Below, piece after piece: positions 17,697 to 27,392 of a stretch of 64,000 nt of DNA. This DNA is from Jiella endophytica (lineage in GTDB: Bacteria > Pseudomonadota > Alphaproteobacteria > Rhizobiales > Rhizobiaceae). The notes beneath the pieces were generated by a model, which had not been told where the DNA came from, did not search any database, and worked only from the letters and a program-made list of their open reading frames with translations. Within the stretch, counting starts at the first letter, position 1, and each line of letters opens with the position of its first letter. The position numbers and the translations under genes are program-made. The stretch is taken from the NCBI RefSeq assembly GCF_004519335.1, contig NZ_SOZD01000006.1, forward strand, positions 124,001-188,000. Direction: 5' to 3'.

Positions 17697-18662
17697 TCAC
17701 TCGCCCGGCAGAAGCAGCGCCTGGCGGTTGTCGGCGGCGCGGTAGACGCCGAGCAGCCGGTATTCGGCCGAAAAGAACCGCAGCTCCTCCAGCGCCCGCC
17801 CGAGCGCCGGATCGTGCGGATGGCCCTCGACATCGGCATAGAACAGCGTCGCCGAGAAGCTGCCGCCGAGCTGGTAGCTCTCCAGCTTGGTCATGTTGAT
17901 GCCGTTGGTGGCAAAGCCGCCGAGCGCCTTGTAGAGCGCCGCCGGAATGTTCCTCACCCGGAAGACGAAGGTCGTCACGACGTCGCGGCTGATCATCTGG
18001 CGGCCGTCATCGCCCCGCACCGGCTGGCGGTCGGCCCAGAGGCTCAGCCGCTGCTCATCGGGATCGGCGAAGGGCTGGTGGTCGGGATTGGCGAGAATGA
18101 CGAAGCGGGTGACGTTGTTGGAAGCGTCCTCGACGTCCTCCTCGAGGATCGACAGTCCGTAATAGTCCGCCGCAAGCCGCGGCGCGAGGGCGGCGCGCGA
18201 CCGGTCGCCGGCCTCGGCCACCTCGCGGGCGGCGCCCGCCGTATCGCCCGAGACCTGCGGCTTCCAGCCGTTCGACCGCAGATATTTCCGGCATTGGCCG
18301 AGCGCATGGATATGGCTCGACACGCTGCGGATCTCGCCGCGCGAAACGCCCGGCAGCGCCATCAGCTGAAAATGGATCGGCATGAAATATTCGCCGACGA
18401 TCTGCAGGCCGGAATCAGGCATCAGGAGGTGGATGTCGGCGACCCGGCCGGCGAGCGTGTTCTCGATCGGGATCATCGCCCGCTCGACCCGCCGCTCGCG
18501 GCCCTCATGCTCCACCGAGCCGGACTTGAGCGCGGCAAAGGCATCGTCGAAGGACGGGCACGGCAGGGCCTCGTAGGCGTCGCCGAAGACGTCGCGCACC
18601 GCCATGTCGGAATTGGCGCCGGGTTCGCCTTGGAAGGCGATCATCGCTCGTTGTTCGGACAA
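17697..18662 (-). CDS. pheA: Prephenate dehydratase
   Basis: Converts prephenate to phenylpyruvate in phenylalanine synthesis. The 321-residue protein starts near IAFQGEPGANSDMA, contains the PIENTLAGRVADIHLL motif, the ASNNVTRFVIL box (Thr-Arg-Phe substrate motif) near residue 185, and a C-terminal ACT domain with the regulatory motif GINMTKLESYQLGG. No chorismate mutase domain is fused, as is usual in alphaproteobacteria. Only 3 nt separate its start from the kdsB stop on the same strand, so kdsB-pheA form one operon. Confidence 0.95.
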   Translation of the reverse strand: MSEQRAMIAFQGEPGANSDMAVRDVFGDAYEALPCPSFDDAFAALKSGSVEHEGRERRVERAMIPIENTLAGRVADIHLLMPDSGLQIVGEYFMPIHFQLMALPGVSRGEIRSVSSHIHALGQCRKYLRSNGWKPQVSGDTAGAAREVAEAGDRSRAALAPRLAADYYGLSILEEDVEDASNNVTRFVILANPDHQPFADPDEQRLSLWADRQPVRGDDGRQMISRDVVTTFVFRVRNIPAALYKALGGFATNGINMTKLESYQLGGSFSATLFYADVEGHPHDPALGRALEELRFFSAEYRLLGVYRAADNRQALLLPGE

Positions 18663-18665
18663 GAC

Positions 18666-19394
18666 TCAGGCTCCCAGAATTTCACGCGCCCGGGCAAGAT
18701 CGTCCGGCCCGTCGACGCCGAGGGGCACGGTATCGACGATCTCGGCATCGATTCGCATGCCGTTTTCGAGCGCCCGGAGCTGTTCCAGCTTCTCGCGCCT
18801 TTCGAGCACGGACGGGGGAAGCGAGACGAAGCGCTCGAGGCTTTCGCGCCGATAGGCGTAGAGCCCGATATGGTGATAGTGCGGCCCCTCGCCCCAGGGT
18901 GCCGTGGCACGGGTGAAATAGAGCGCATGAAGGCGCTGGAGTGAGATCGGCGAGCCGACCAGCTTGACGACGTTGGGGCTCACCCGCTCGGCGTCATGGG
19001 TGATCTCGGCGGCGAGCGTTGCGATATCGCACCGAGGATCGGCGAAGGGGTCGAGCGAACGGCGGATCACTTCGGGCTCGATGGTCGGCAGGTCGCCCTG
19101 GACGTTGATGATGGTCTCCGCCTCGCCGCGCGGATCGACGTTTCTCAGCGCCTCGAAGATGCGGTCCGAACCGGACTGGTGGTCGGGCGAGGTCATCACC
19201 GCCTCGAAACCCGCCGCCTCGACCGCCTTGAGGATCTCCTCCGCGTCCGTCGCGACGACGACGCGGCCGGCATCTGCCGCCGCCGCCCGTTCGGCGACAT
19301 GCACGACCATCGGTCTGCCGGCGATGTCGGCAAGGGCTTTCTTCGGCAGCCGCGTCGAACCGAGGCGCGCCGGAATGAGAATGAGTGTCGACAT
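18666..19394 (-). CDS. kdsB: 3-deoxy-manno-octulosonate cytidylyltransferase
   Basis: Activates KDO as CMP-KDO for lipopolysaccharide inner-core synthesis. The 242-residue protein begins [21 protein letters not shown] (nucleotide-binding loop), then [21 protein letters not shown], and the [11 protein letters not shown] motif with the metal-binding aspartate near residue 98, then [10 protein letters not shown]. The ATG at 19394 gives the standard N-terminus. It precedes pheA by 3 nt and is divergent from the cytochrome gene. Confidence 0.95.
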   Translation of the reverse strand: MSTLILIPARLGSTRLPKKALADIAGRPMVVHVAERAAAADAGRVVVATDAEEILKAVEAAGFEAVMTSPDHQSGSDRIFEALRNVDPRGEAETIINVQGDLPTIEPEVIRRSLDPFADPRCDIATLAAEITHDAERVSPNVVKLVGSPISLQRLHALYFTRATAPWGEGPHYHHIGLYAYRRESLERFVSLPPSVLERREKLEQLRALENGMRIDAEIVDTVPLGVDGPDDLARAREILGA

Positions 19395-19588
19395 GACGCT
19401 GTGCTTGGATCGTAAATTCCTGTTCGAAAGCATCAAAGGCGCCGCCTCGAGTGACGATCTGCCTCGCTTTCCCGCCTTCTACAGCTGTTGCCTTGAATCG
19501 GCAAAACACCTAGGGTCCGGCCGTCTGCGTGGGGGCTCGCCGGGTGCGGCGTGGCTAAGGCTACTGAAGGGGAGGATCGGTCCCGCCA

Positions 19589-20791
19589 ATGGATTCGTTT
19601 GAGGCTAATAAGATCTTCGGCGCCATTCTCGGCACCGTATTCGTCCTGTTCGGCGGCAGTATCCTCGCCGAAGGCCTGTTTCACTCCGAAGCTCCCGAAA
19701 CCCCCGGCTACGAGATCGTCGCCGCCGAGCCGACCGAAGGCGGCTCGGGCGAGACGGAAGCCGCGCAGGAAGATCCCCCGATCGCCGCGTTGCTGCAGAA
19801 TGCCAGCGCGGACAGCGGCGCGGCGATCTTCAAGAAGTGCGGCGCCTGCCATTCCGGCGAGAAGGGCGGCCCGAACAAGGTCGGCCCGCATCTCTGGGAC
19901 GTGGTGATGCGGCCGATCGCGTCGGTCTCCGACTTTTCCTATTCCTCGGCGATGAAGGACTTCTCCAAGGGCGGCGAGGAGAAGTGGGACTACGACCACC
20001 TCTATCACTTCCTCAAGGATCCGAAGGGCTACGTCTCCGGCACCAAGATGGGCTTCGCGGGCCTGAAGAAGCCGGAAGACCGCGCCGACGTCATCGCCTA
20101 TCTGCATACGCTGTCGGACAGCCCGGCGCCGCTTCCGGAGGCGCCCGCCGAAGGCGAGGCCGCGGCCGAGGGCGGCGACAAGGCCGCGACCGAGACCGAT
20201 GCGGCGACCACCACGCAATCCGGCGCCAATGCCGGCGGCGAGGAGGCGCAGGCGCCGGCCGAGGCGAAGGCCACCGACAATTCCTCGACCGAGGCGGCGG
20301 CGCCGAAGGCCGAGAGCCAGCCTGCCGAGGCGGCGGGATCGACCGAGCAGCTGGCAGCCGGCGGCACCGAGACAGCGTCGAACGATCAGGCCGCGGCCGG
20401 TGAGGCATCATCCGGCAAGGCCGAAGCCTCCGGCGGGGCCACCGAGGTCGCCGGCGATCCGGCGGCGGGCGAGAAGGTCTTCAACAAGTGCAAGGCCTGC
20501 CATGCCATCGGGGAAGGCGCGAAGAACAAGATCGGACCCGAGCTCAACGGCATCCTCGGCGAGAAGATCGCCGCCGTCGACGGCTACAGCTTCTCTTCTG
20601 CGCTGAAGGACTACGCCAAGGAGCACCCGACCTGGACCGTCGAGGAACTGCAGGCCTGGCTGAAGAGCCCGAAGGACGTCGCTCCCGGCACCAAGATGTC
20701 CTTCCCCGGCCTGAAGGACGAGAAGGACATCGACAACGTCATCGCCTATCTCGCGAGCTTCGACGAGAACGGCGCCAAGAAGGGCGAGTGA
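19589..20791 (+). CDS. Membrane-anchored di-haem cytochrome c (CycM-like, duplicated haem domain)
   Basis: A 400-residue electron carrier predicted on the periplasmic face of the inner membrane. An uncleaved N-terminal anchor ([22 protein letters not shown]) is followed by a first class-I cytochrome c domain with CGACH (Cys84-His88) and methionine ligand in [10 protein letters not shown] linker of roughly 110 residues rich in Ala, Glu and Thr follows, then a second domain with CKACH (301-305) and GTKMSFPGL. The anchor and neighbours (kdsB, pheA) match CycM/cytochrome c552 of rhizobia, which normally has one haem domain of about 180 residues. The tandem copy is the unusual point. Likely role: electron transfer from the bc1 complex to a terminal oxidase. 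Confidence 0.88.
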   Translation: MDSFEANKIFGAILGTVFVLFGGSILAEGLFHSEAPETPGYEIVAAEPTEGGSGETEAAQEDPPIAALLQNASADSGAAIFKKCGACHSGEKGGPNKVGPHLWDVVMRPIASVSDFSYSSAMKDFSKGGEEKWDYDHLYHFLKDPKGYVSGTKMGFAGLKKPEDRADVIAYLHTLSDSPAPLPEAPAEGEAAAEGGDKAATETDAATTTQSGANAGGEEAQAPAEAKATDNSSTEAAAPKAESQPAEAAGSTEQLAAGGTETASNDQAAAGEASSGKAEASGGATEVAGDPAAGEKVFNKCKACHAIGEGAKNKIGPELNGILGEKIAAVDGYSFSSALKDYAKEHPTWTVEELQAWLKSPKDVAPGTKMSFPGLKDEKDIDNVIAYLASFDENGAKKGE

Positions 20792-20830
20792 TCCGCACCG
20801 ACGGATCACGCCCGCTGAAATGTCATGGCA

Positions 20831-20858
20831 AGCCCCGGCCACGGCCGGGGCTTTTTCT
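20831..20858 (+). terminator. Intrinsic terminator after the cytochrome gene
   Basis: A perfect GC stem AGCCCCGGCC (20831-20840) / GGCCGGGGCT (20843-20852) is followed by TTTTCTTT. A second, smaller hairpin GTGATCCG (20788-20795) / CGGATCAC (20802-20809) overlaps the stop codon just upstream. Confidence 0.9.
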
Positions 20859-20910
20859 TTGCCTGCAGCCGGCGTCAGGCTCCCAGCGGCCGGAATGAAC
20901 GAATCGTCAC

Positions 20911-20940
20911 TTGGCAGGGCGTCCCGATGGCCGCCATAAA
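20911..20940 (+). promoter_or_regulatory. Candidate promoter of the yej operon
   Basis: TTGGCA (20911-20916) and CATAAA (20935-20940) are 18 nt apart, about 50 nt before the yejA1 start and just after the cytochrome terminator. Pattern match only. Confidence 0.35.
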
Positions 20941-20989
20941 GCTGTGATGTGACGGACCTGACGCACGCAATGCCCACGGAGACCCGCCC

Positions 20990-22951
20990 TTGCCGATCGT
21001 GACACGCGCCGCCCCTCTCCTCGCAACCACCCTCCTGGCGCTCGGACTGTCGTTCTCGCCCGTCTGGGCACAGGATCAGGGCAGCGGCGGGAGCGGAGCG
21101 GCACCTGCTGAAACGCCGGCGCCTCAGGACACGACGCAGTCGGCGAAGGCGAAGCCGGCGATGGGCGAATGGCAGACCTCGATGTCGCTCGCCGAGCCGT
21201 CGAGATACCCGCCGGACTTCCAGCACTACGACTACGTCAACCCGGACGCGCCGAAGGGGGGCAAGCTGAATTCCGTCGCCATCGGCTCCTATGACAGCTT
21301 CAACCCCTTCGTCGTGCGCGGCACGGCTGCGGCGGGGCTTGCCAATTTCGGCGGCGGCCTGCTGTTCGACACGCTGATGGAGCAGTCAACCGATGAGCCG
21401 TCGGTCTCCTACGCGATGATCGCCGAGGCGGTGCGCTATCCGGAGGACGAATCGTCGGTCACCTTCCGCCTCAATCCGAAGGCGAAGTGGCACGATGGCG
21501 AGCCGATCACCGTCGAGGACGTGATCTGGAGCTTCGACACGCTGAAGAAGCTTCATCCGCAATGGGCGACCTATTACAAGAACGTCGTCAAGGCCGAGAA
21601 GACCGGCGAACGCGAGGTCACTTTCACCTTCGATCAGACCGGCAACCGCGAGCTGCCGCACATCATGGGCGACCTCACCGTGCTGCCGAAGCACTGGTGG
21701 GAGGGCACCGGGCCGGACGGCAAGAAGCGCGACATCACCCAGCCGACGCTGGAGGCGCCGCTCGGCTCCGGCCCCTACAGGATCGGACGCCACGTCACCG
21801 GCCAGTCGATCGAGTGGGACCGAGTGAAGGACTACTGGGGCGCCGACGTCGCGCCGCACAAGGGTCGCTACAACTTCGACACCATCGACTACACCTATCT
21901 GCGCGACACCAACGCCTCTTGGGAGGCCTTCAAGAAGGGCGGCCTCGACGACTACCGGATCGAGAACATCTCGCGCCGCTGGGCAAAGGAATACGACTTT
22001 CCGGCCTTCAAGAACGGCGAGGTGAAGAAGACGACGATCCCCGACCACCAGGTCGAATCGATGCAGGCCTATGTTCTCAACAACCGCCTGCCGAAGTTTC
22101 AGGATCGCCGCGTCCGCGAGGCACTGACGCTCGCCTATAATTTCGAGGACATGAACAAGTCGCTGTTCTTCGGCCTCTACCAGCGGATGTCGAGCTATTT
22201 CGACAACAGCGAGCTCGCCTCGCGCGGCCTGCCGGACGAACGAGAGCTGAAGTTCCTCGAACCGCTGAAGGACCAGATCCCGCCGGAGGTCTTCACCGAG
22301 GAGTTCAAGCTGCCGGTCTATACCGATAACCAGTCGACCCGCGACAATCTGCGCAAGGCCTACGAGCTGCTGCAGCAGGCTGGCTACGAGCGGAAGGGCT
22401 CGCGCCTCGTCAATGCCAAGACCGGCGAGCCGCTGAGCATCGAGATGCTCGGCGACGACCCGACCGATGCCCGCACGCTGCAGCCCTACGCCGACAGCCT
22501 GAAGCGTCTCGGCATCGACGCCCGGATCCGGATCGTCGATTCCAACCAGTATATCGAGCGGATGACCAATTTCGATTTCGAGCTGGCGGCCATGAAATAC
22601 TACCCGCAGTCGATGTCGCCCGGCAACGAACAGCGGGACTTCTGGTCGAGCGGCGCCGCCGACAGCCCCGGCAGCCGCAACTATGCCGGCATCAAGAACC
22701 CGGCGATCGACAAGCTCATCAACGACATCGTCTACGCCAAGGACCGCGACGACCTCGTCGCTGCGACCCATGCCCTCGACCGGGTGATGTTGTGGGAATA
22801 TTACGTCGTCCCGCAGTGGTACAAGCCGGAGATCTGGCTCGCCTATTGGGACAAGTTCGGCCGTCCGGAGAAGTCGCCGTCCTATAGCGGCCTCGATCCC
22901 TTCTCCTGGTGGGTGAAGTCGGCGGAGCCGCAGAAGGACGCGGCGAACTGA
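20990..22951 (+). CDS. yejA: Peptide ABC transporter substrate-binding protein (YejA1)
   Basis: Periplasmic family-5 solute-binding protein of the Yej oligopeptide/microcin-type importer. The 653-residue product has a Sec signal peptide (MPIVTRAAPLLATTLLALGL...VWAQ), a Gly/Ala/Pro/Gln-rich spacer, then SBP_bac_5 sequence (KYPPDF-like RYPPDFQHYDYVNPDAPKGG, the YejA hallmark). I start at TTG 20990, preceded by GGAG 8 nt away; no in-frame ATG fits the signal peptide. It overlaps the next gene by one base (TGATG). In Sinorhizobium the equivalent transporter imports host NCR antimicrobial peptides, so a role in peptide uptake or resistance is likely. Confidence 0.92.
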   Translation: MPIVTRAAPLLATTLLALGLSFSPVWAQDQGSGGSGAAPAETPAPQDTTQSAKAKPAMGEWQTSMSLAEPSRYPPDFQHYDYVNPDAPKGGKLNSVAIGSYDSFNPFVVRGTAAAGLANFGGGLLFDTLMEQSTDEPSVSYAMIAEAVRYPEDESSVTFRLNPKAKWHDGEPITVEDVIWSFDTLKKLHPQWATYYKNVVKAEKTGEREVTFTFDQTGNRELPHIMGDLTVLPKHWWEGTGPDGKKRDITQPTLEAPLGSGPYRIGRHVTGQSIEWDRVKDYWGADVAPHKGRYNFDTIDYTYLRDTNASWEAFKKGGLDDYRIENISRRWAKEYDFPAFKNGEVKKTTIPDHQVESMQAYVLNNRLPKFQDRRVREALTLAYNFEDMNKSLFFGLYQRMSSYFDNSELASRGLPDERELKFLEPLKDQIPPEVFTEEFKLPVYTDNQSTRDNLRKAYELLQQAGYERKGSRLVNAKTGEPLSIEMLGDDPTDARTLQPYADSLKRLGIDARIRIVDSNQYIERMTNFDFELAAMKYYPQSMSPGNEQRDFWSSGAADSPGSRNYAGIKNPAIDKLINDIVYAKDRDDLVAATHALDRVMLWEYYVVPQWYKPEIWLAYWDKFGRPEKSPSYSGLDPFSWWVKSAEPQKDAAN

Positions 22952-24828
22952 TGGGGACGGTGCTGCGTCTCAGCCGCCGCCGCTTCGGCCAGATGGCTTT
23001 CGGCCTCGCCGCCTCCGCTGCACTTCCCGGGCGCGGCTTTGCCGCCTCGCAGACCGACACGCCGCTGCACGGCCTCTCGGCCTTCGGCGATCTGAAATAC
23101 CCGCCGGACTTTCCGCAGTTCGATTATGCGAGCCCGGATGCGCCTTCGGGCGGCGAGTTCCGTTTCTCCGTGCCGAACTGGGTGCTCAACCAGTCGCCGC
23201 TCACCTTCGACACGCTCAACACCTTCGTCCTCAAGGGCAATGCGCCGCCGCGCATCGAGGGCCTCTATGATGCGCTGATGACCTCGTCCCTCGACGAGCC
23301 GGACGCACTCTATTGCGCCATCGCGAAATCGGTGACCATCGCCGCGGATCGCAATGCCTACACATTCGAGCTGCGGCCGGAGGCGAAGTTCTCGACCGGT
23401 GCGACGGTGACCGCCGACGACGTCGTCTTCACCTACAAGACCTTCAAGGAAAAGGGCCATCCATCGCTGCAGATCACCCTGCAGGAACTCGTCGACATCG
23501 TCGCCGAGGCACCGGACAAGGTGCGCCTGGTCTTTTCCGGCAAGCAGACCGATCAGGATGCGCTCGGGGTCTTCGGCACGCCTGTCATTCCGAAGGCGTT
23601 CTTCGACGAAACCGAATTCGAACAGGTCTCGGCAAAGCCCATTCCCGGCAGCGGCCGCTACGAGATCAAGGCCTTCGAGTTCGGCCGCTACATCGAATAC
23701 GGCAAGCGGGCGGACTATTGGGCAAAGGAGATGGGCTTCGCCAAGGGCCTCGACCATTTCGACACGCTGAGGATCGAATTCTTCCGCGACCGGACGATCG
23801 CCTTCGAAGCCTTCAAGAAGGGGAGCATCAACTTCCGCGAGGAGTTCGTCTCGAAGACATGGGCGAGCGACTACAATTTTCCGGCGGTCGCCTCCGGCCA
23901 GGTGATCAAGCGCGAATTTGCGCGGGAAAAGACCGTCACCTTCCAGTGCTGGGCGCTGAACCAGCGGCGCGAGCGCTTCGCCGACCGCAATGTGCGCCTG
24001 GCGATCAACCTGTGCTTCGATTTCGAGTGGACCAATGCCAACATGTTCTATGGCATCTACCGCCACTCCGATTCCTGCTTCGAGACGTCGGACTTCAAGG
24101 CCGAGGGCCCGCCCTCTCCGGCCGAACTCGAGATCCTCGAACCCCTGCGGGACAAGCTGCCGCCTGAGGCTTTCGAGGAGGTCTGGACGCAGCCCGTGTC
24201 GGACGGCTCGGGCCGTGACCGCAAGCGGCTGCGCGAGGCGCTGCGCCTCTTCGCCGAAGCCGGCTGGACACAGAAGGGCGGCCGGCTGGTCAATGGCGAC
24301 GGCGAGTCCTTCAGCCTCGAATACATGATCGACGACCAAGGCTTCGAGCGGGTCTATTCGAAATTCGTCCAGACGCTCCGCTCGATCGGCGTCGACGCAT
24401 CCTTCCGCCTCGTCGACGGCGCCCAGTATCAGGAGCGCCAGAACCGCTTCGACTACGACTTGATCGGCAGCGCCTATTCCCTTGGCGCGACGCCGACGAG
24501 AGACACGCTGGTCGGCCTGTTCGGCAGCCAGACCAGGGACCTCCAGGGTTCGAACAACCATGTCGGCATGGCCGATCCCGGCGTCGACGCGCTGATCGAG
24601 GTGGTCAACAAGGCCAAGGATCGCCGCAGCCTGACCATGGCGATGCGGGCGCTCGACCGGGTTCTGCGGGCAAGGCTCGACTGGATCCCGAACATTCATT
24701 CCGAAAGCCACCGCGCCGCCTATTGGGACATGTTCGGCTTCGAGGAGGCAAAGCCCGACTATGGCTGGCCGGTCGAGCGGCTCTGGTGGCTTGATGCCGA
24801 CAAGGCCAGGGCGCTCGGCAAGGCTTGA
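22951..24828 (+). CDS. yejA: Second peptide-binding protein of the Yej transporter (YejA2, Tat-exported)
   Basis: A 625-residue paralogue of the preceding gene (same DLKYPPDFPQFDYASPDAP opening of the mature protein, same SBP_bac_5 fold). It differs in export route: the N-terminus MGTVLRLSRRRFGQMAFGLA contains a twin-arginine motif (SRRRFG), so it is probably Tat-exported while YejA1 uses Sec. Start ATG 22951 overlaps the yejA1 stop by one base. Two tandem yejA genes are known in rhizobia; their division of labour is not established. An 11-bp tandem duplication (AAGGCTTGAGC) spans its stop codon. Confidence 0.92.
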   Translation: MGTVLRLSRRRFGQMAFGLAASAALPGRGFAASQTDTPLHGLSAFGDLKYPPDFPQFDYASPDAPSGGEFRFSVPNWVLNQSPLTFDTLNTFVLKGNAPPRIEGLYDALMTSSLDEPDALYCAIAKSVTIAADRNAYTFELRPEAKFSTGATVTADDVVFTYKTFKEKGHPSLQITLQELVDIVAEAPDKVRLVFSGKQTDQDALGVFGTPVIPKAFFDETEFEQVSAKPIPGSGRYEIKAFEFGRYIEYGKRADYWAKEMGFAKGLDHFDTLRIEFFRDRTIAFEAFKKGSINFREEFVSKTWASDYNFPAVASGQVIKREFAREKTVTFQCWALNQRRERFADRNVRLAINLCFDFEWTNANMFYGIYRHSDSCFETSDFKAEGPPSPAELEILEPLRDKLPPEAFEEVWTQPVSDGSGRDRKRLREALRLFAEAGWTQKGGRLVNGDGESFSLEYMIDDQGFERVYSKFVQTLRSIGVDASFRLVDGAQYQERQNRFDYDLIGSAYSLGATPTRDTLVGLFGSQTRDLQGSNNHVGMADPGVDALIEVVNKAKDRRSLTMAMRALDRVLRARLDWIPNIHSESHRAAYWDMFGFEEAKPDYGWPVERLWWLDADKARALGKA

Positions 24829-25011
24829 GCAAGGCTTGAGCAAGGCCGCCGCGAAAAGGTGGCGCCAGAGCCATCGAATCGCCAGACGGCGCCTTTGATC
24901 GTCGACCTTTGCGCGTGACCGCGCTTTTGGTTAACAACGGTAAAGACTGGCGAATTCTGCGTCGCCGCCGCGTGCGGCCAAGCGACGCCAAACGGAGACG
25001 CGAAACCCCAC

Positions 25012-26139
25012 ATGGGCGCATACATCCTCCGCCGACTGCTTCTGATGATCCCGACGATCCTCGGGATCATGGCCATCTCGTTCATCGTCGTGCAGTTCGC
25101 CCCGGGCGGCCCGATCGAGCAGGTCGTCGCCAGCCTGCGGGGCGAAGCGGGCGGCGCGGCGGACAGGGTATCCGGCGTCAGTTCCGACTTCGGCTCGTCG
25201 TCGAGCGCGCAGGATTCCGGCTATCGCGGCGCCCAGGGGCTCGATCCGGAATTCATCAAGAAGCTCGAAAAGCAGTTCGGCTTCGACAAGCCGCCGCTGC
25301 AACGCTTCGGCCTGATGATCTGGAACTATGCCCGCTTCGACTTCGGCGAGAGCTACTTCCGCTCGATCGGCGTCTGGGACCTGATCCTGGAAAAGATGCC
25401 GGTGTCGATCTCCCTCGGCCTGTGGATCACGCTGATCTCCTATGCGATCTCGATCCCGCTCGGCATCCGCAAGGCGCTGAAGGACGGCTCGCCCTTCGAC
25501 GTATGGACTTCCGGTATCGTCATCGTCGCCTATGCGATCCCGGGGTTCATCTTCGCCATCCTGTTGATGGTGCTGTTTGCCGGCGGATCGTTCCTCGACT
25601 GGTTTCCGCTGCGCGGCCTCCTGTCGGACGGCGTCAGCGGCGCCTGGTGCGCGCCCTGGTCGGCGAAATTCGCGCCGGGGGCCTGCATCACGACGACGAT
25701 CCCGGACTATTTCTGGCATCTCACCCTGCCGCTGATCGCGTTGTCGCTCTCGGCCTTCGCGACGACGACGCTCCTGACCAAGAACTCCTTCCTCGACGAG
25801 ATCGGCAAGCAATATGTGACGACGGCCAGGGCCAAGGGTCTGAACGAGCGGCGCGTCCTCTACGGTCACGTCTTCCGCAACGCCATGCTGATCATCATCG
25901 CCGGCTTTCCCGGCGCCTTCATCTCGGCCTTCTTCACCGGCTCGCTGCTGATCGAGACGATCTTCTCCCTCGACGGGCTCGGCTATCTCGGCTTCGATTC
26001 GATCTACAAGCGCGACTATCCCGTGGTCTTTGCAACGCTCTACATCTTCTCGCTGATCGGTCTCGTCACCACGCTGATCTCCGACCTCACCTACACCTGG
26101 ATCGATCCGCGGATCGACTTCGAGCGGCGGGAGGTGTGA
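25012..26139 (+). CDS. yejB: Peptide ABC transporter permease YejB
   Basis: Inner-membrane permease subunit of the Yej importer. The 375-residue protein begins MGAYILRRLLLMIPTILGIM (first membrane segment), has a large periplasmic insert after it, and the permease EAA-type loop ARAKGLNERRVLYGHVFRNA near residue 275 that docks on the ATPase. It ends with the typical DLTYTWIDPRIDFERREV. A 183-bp gap separates it from yejA2, and yejE starts 2 bp after its stop. Confidence 0.95.
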   Translation: MGAYILRRLLLMIPTILGIMAISFIVVQFAPGGPIEQVVASLRGEAGGAADRVSGVSSDFGSSSSAQDSGYRGAQGLDPEFIKKLEKQFGFDKPPLQRFGLMIWNYARFDFGESYFRSIGVWDLILEKMPVSISLGLWITLISYAISIPLGIRKALKDGSPFDVWTSGIVIVAYAIPGFIFAILLMVLFAGGSFLDWFPLRGLLSDGVSGAWCAPWSAKFAPGACITTTIPDYFWHLTLPLIALSLSAFATTTLLTKNSFLDEIGKQYVTTARAKGLNERRVLYGHVFRNAMLIIIAGFPGAFISAFFTGSLLIETIFSLDGLGYLGFDSIYKRDYPVVFATLYIFSLIGLVTTLISDLTYTWIDPRIDFERREV

Positions 26140-26141
26140 CC

Positions 26142-27380
26142 ATGGATGACGCCCTGAAGGATCGCCTCGAGGCCGAGCGTCAGACCCGCCAGCCGGAGCA
26201 GCCCGAGGATCGCGCCGCCGACATCGCCCGCGAACAGACCAGCGGCATCGCCCAGCTCGCTCCGGAAAGCGAGTTCGTCAGACGGCCGCGCATCTCGCCG
26301 ATCAACCAGCGCCGCTGGCGAAACTTCAAGGCGAACCGGCGCGGCTACTGGTCGCTGTGGATCTTCGGCATTCTCTTCATCGTCACGCTATTCGCCGAAT
26401 TCGTCGCCAACGACCGGCCGCTGCTCGTCGAGTACAAGGGGGAGTTCTACTATCCTGTCTTCGTCGATTATCCCGAAGAGGTGTTCGGCGGCTTCCTGCC
26501 GACCACCGACTACCGCGATCCGGTCAATCGCGACGAGATCGAATCCAACGGCTGGATGATCTGGCCGCCGATCCGCTATTCCTACGATACCAAGAACCTC
26601 GAGCCACCGACGCCGGCGCCCTCGCCGCCGTTCTGGATGCTGTCGAAGGAGGATCGCTGCAAGGGCTATCCCGAGGGGGTGAACGATCCCGGCTGCACGC
26701 TCGGCAACATGAACTGGCTCGGCACCGACGATCAGGTCCGCGACGTCCTTGCCCGGGTCATCTACGGCTTCCGCATCTCCGTGCTGTTCGGCCTCATCCT
26801 CACCGCCGGCTCGGCACTGATCGGCGTCACCGCCGGTGCGGTCCAGGGCTATTTCGGTGGGCTGGTGGACCTCTTCTTCCAGCGCTTCATCGAGATCTGG
26901 TCGTCGATCCCGGTGCTCTACCTGCTCTTGATCATCGCGGCGATCCTGCCGCCGGGCTTCTGGGTGCTGCTCGGCATCATGATGCTGTTCTCCTGGGTCG
27001 CCTTCGTCGGCGTCGTCCGGGCGGAGTTCCTGCGCGCCCGGAACTTCGAATATGTCAACGCCGCGCGAGCGCTCGGCGTCGGCGACTGGACGATCATGTT
27101 CCGCCACCTTCTGCCCAACGCCATGGTAGCGACGCTGACCTTCCTGCCCTTCATCCTCTCCGGCTCGATCACCACCCTGACGGCGCTCGACTTCCTCGGC
27201 CTCGGACTGCCGCCGGGATCGCCGTCGCTCGGCGAACTCCTCGCCCAGGGCAAGAACAACCTGCAGGCCCCCTGGCTCGGCTTTTCCGGCTTCCTCGTGC
27301 TCGCGCTGATGCTATCCTTGCTCGTCTTCATCGGCGAGGCGGTCCGCGACGCGTTCGATCCGCGCAAGAGCTTCGGGTGA
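26142..27380 (+). CDS. yejE: Peptide ABC transporter permease YejE
   Basis: Second permease subunit of the Yej importer, 412 residues. A cytoplasmic N-terminal tail of about 65 residues precedes SPINQRRWRNFKANRRGYWS and the first membrane helix. The long periplasmic segment with KEDRCKGYPEGVNDPGC and NWLGTDDQVRDVLARVIYGF is typical of YejE. The EAA loop (ARALGVGDWTIMFRHLLPNA) and the ending GEAVRDAFDPRKSFG are present. I start at the ATG at 26142, preceded by GGGAGG; the much longer open frame upstream overlaps yejB and is not coding. The next gene, 12 bp on, is a toxin-antitoxin-like gene rather than yejF. Confidence 0.95.
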   Translation: MDDALKDRLEAERQTRQPEQPEDRAADIAREQTSGIAQLAPESEFVRRPRISPINQRRWRNFKANRRGYWSLWIFGILFIVTLFAEFVANDRPLLVEYKGEFYYPVFVDYPEEVFGGFLPTTDYRDPVNRDEIESNGWMIWPPIRYSYDTKNLEPPTPAPSPPFWMLSKEDRCKGYPEGVNDPGCTLGNMNWLGTDDQVRDVLARVIYGFRISVLFGLILTAGSALIGVTAGAVQGYFGGLVDLFFQRFIEIWSSIPVLYLLLIIAAILPPGFWVLLGIMMLFSWVAFVGVVRAEFLRARNFEYVNAARALGVGDWTIMFRHLLPNAMVATLTFLPFILSGSITTLTALDFLGLGLPPGSPSLGELLAQGKNNLQAPWLGFSGFLVLALMLSLLVFIGEAVRDAFDPRKSFG

Positions 27381-27392
27381 GAGGAGGATCGA

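Noticed and set aside
22882-24843. A 653-codon minus-strand frame opposite yejA2.
   Set aside because: yejA2 has a signal peptide, conserved family sequence and operon overlap. The antisense frame has only GC-driven composition.
24909-26141. A long N-terminal extension of yejE across yejB.
   Set aside because: It is a different frame of yejB; yejE has a proper ribosome site and standard N-terminus at 26142.
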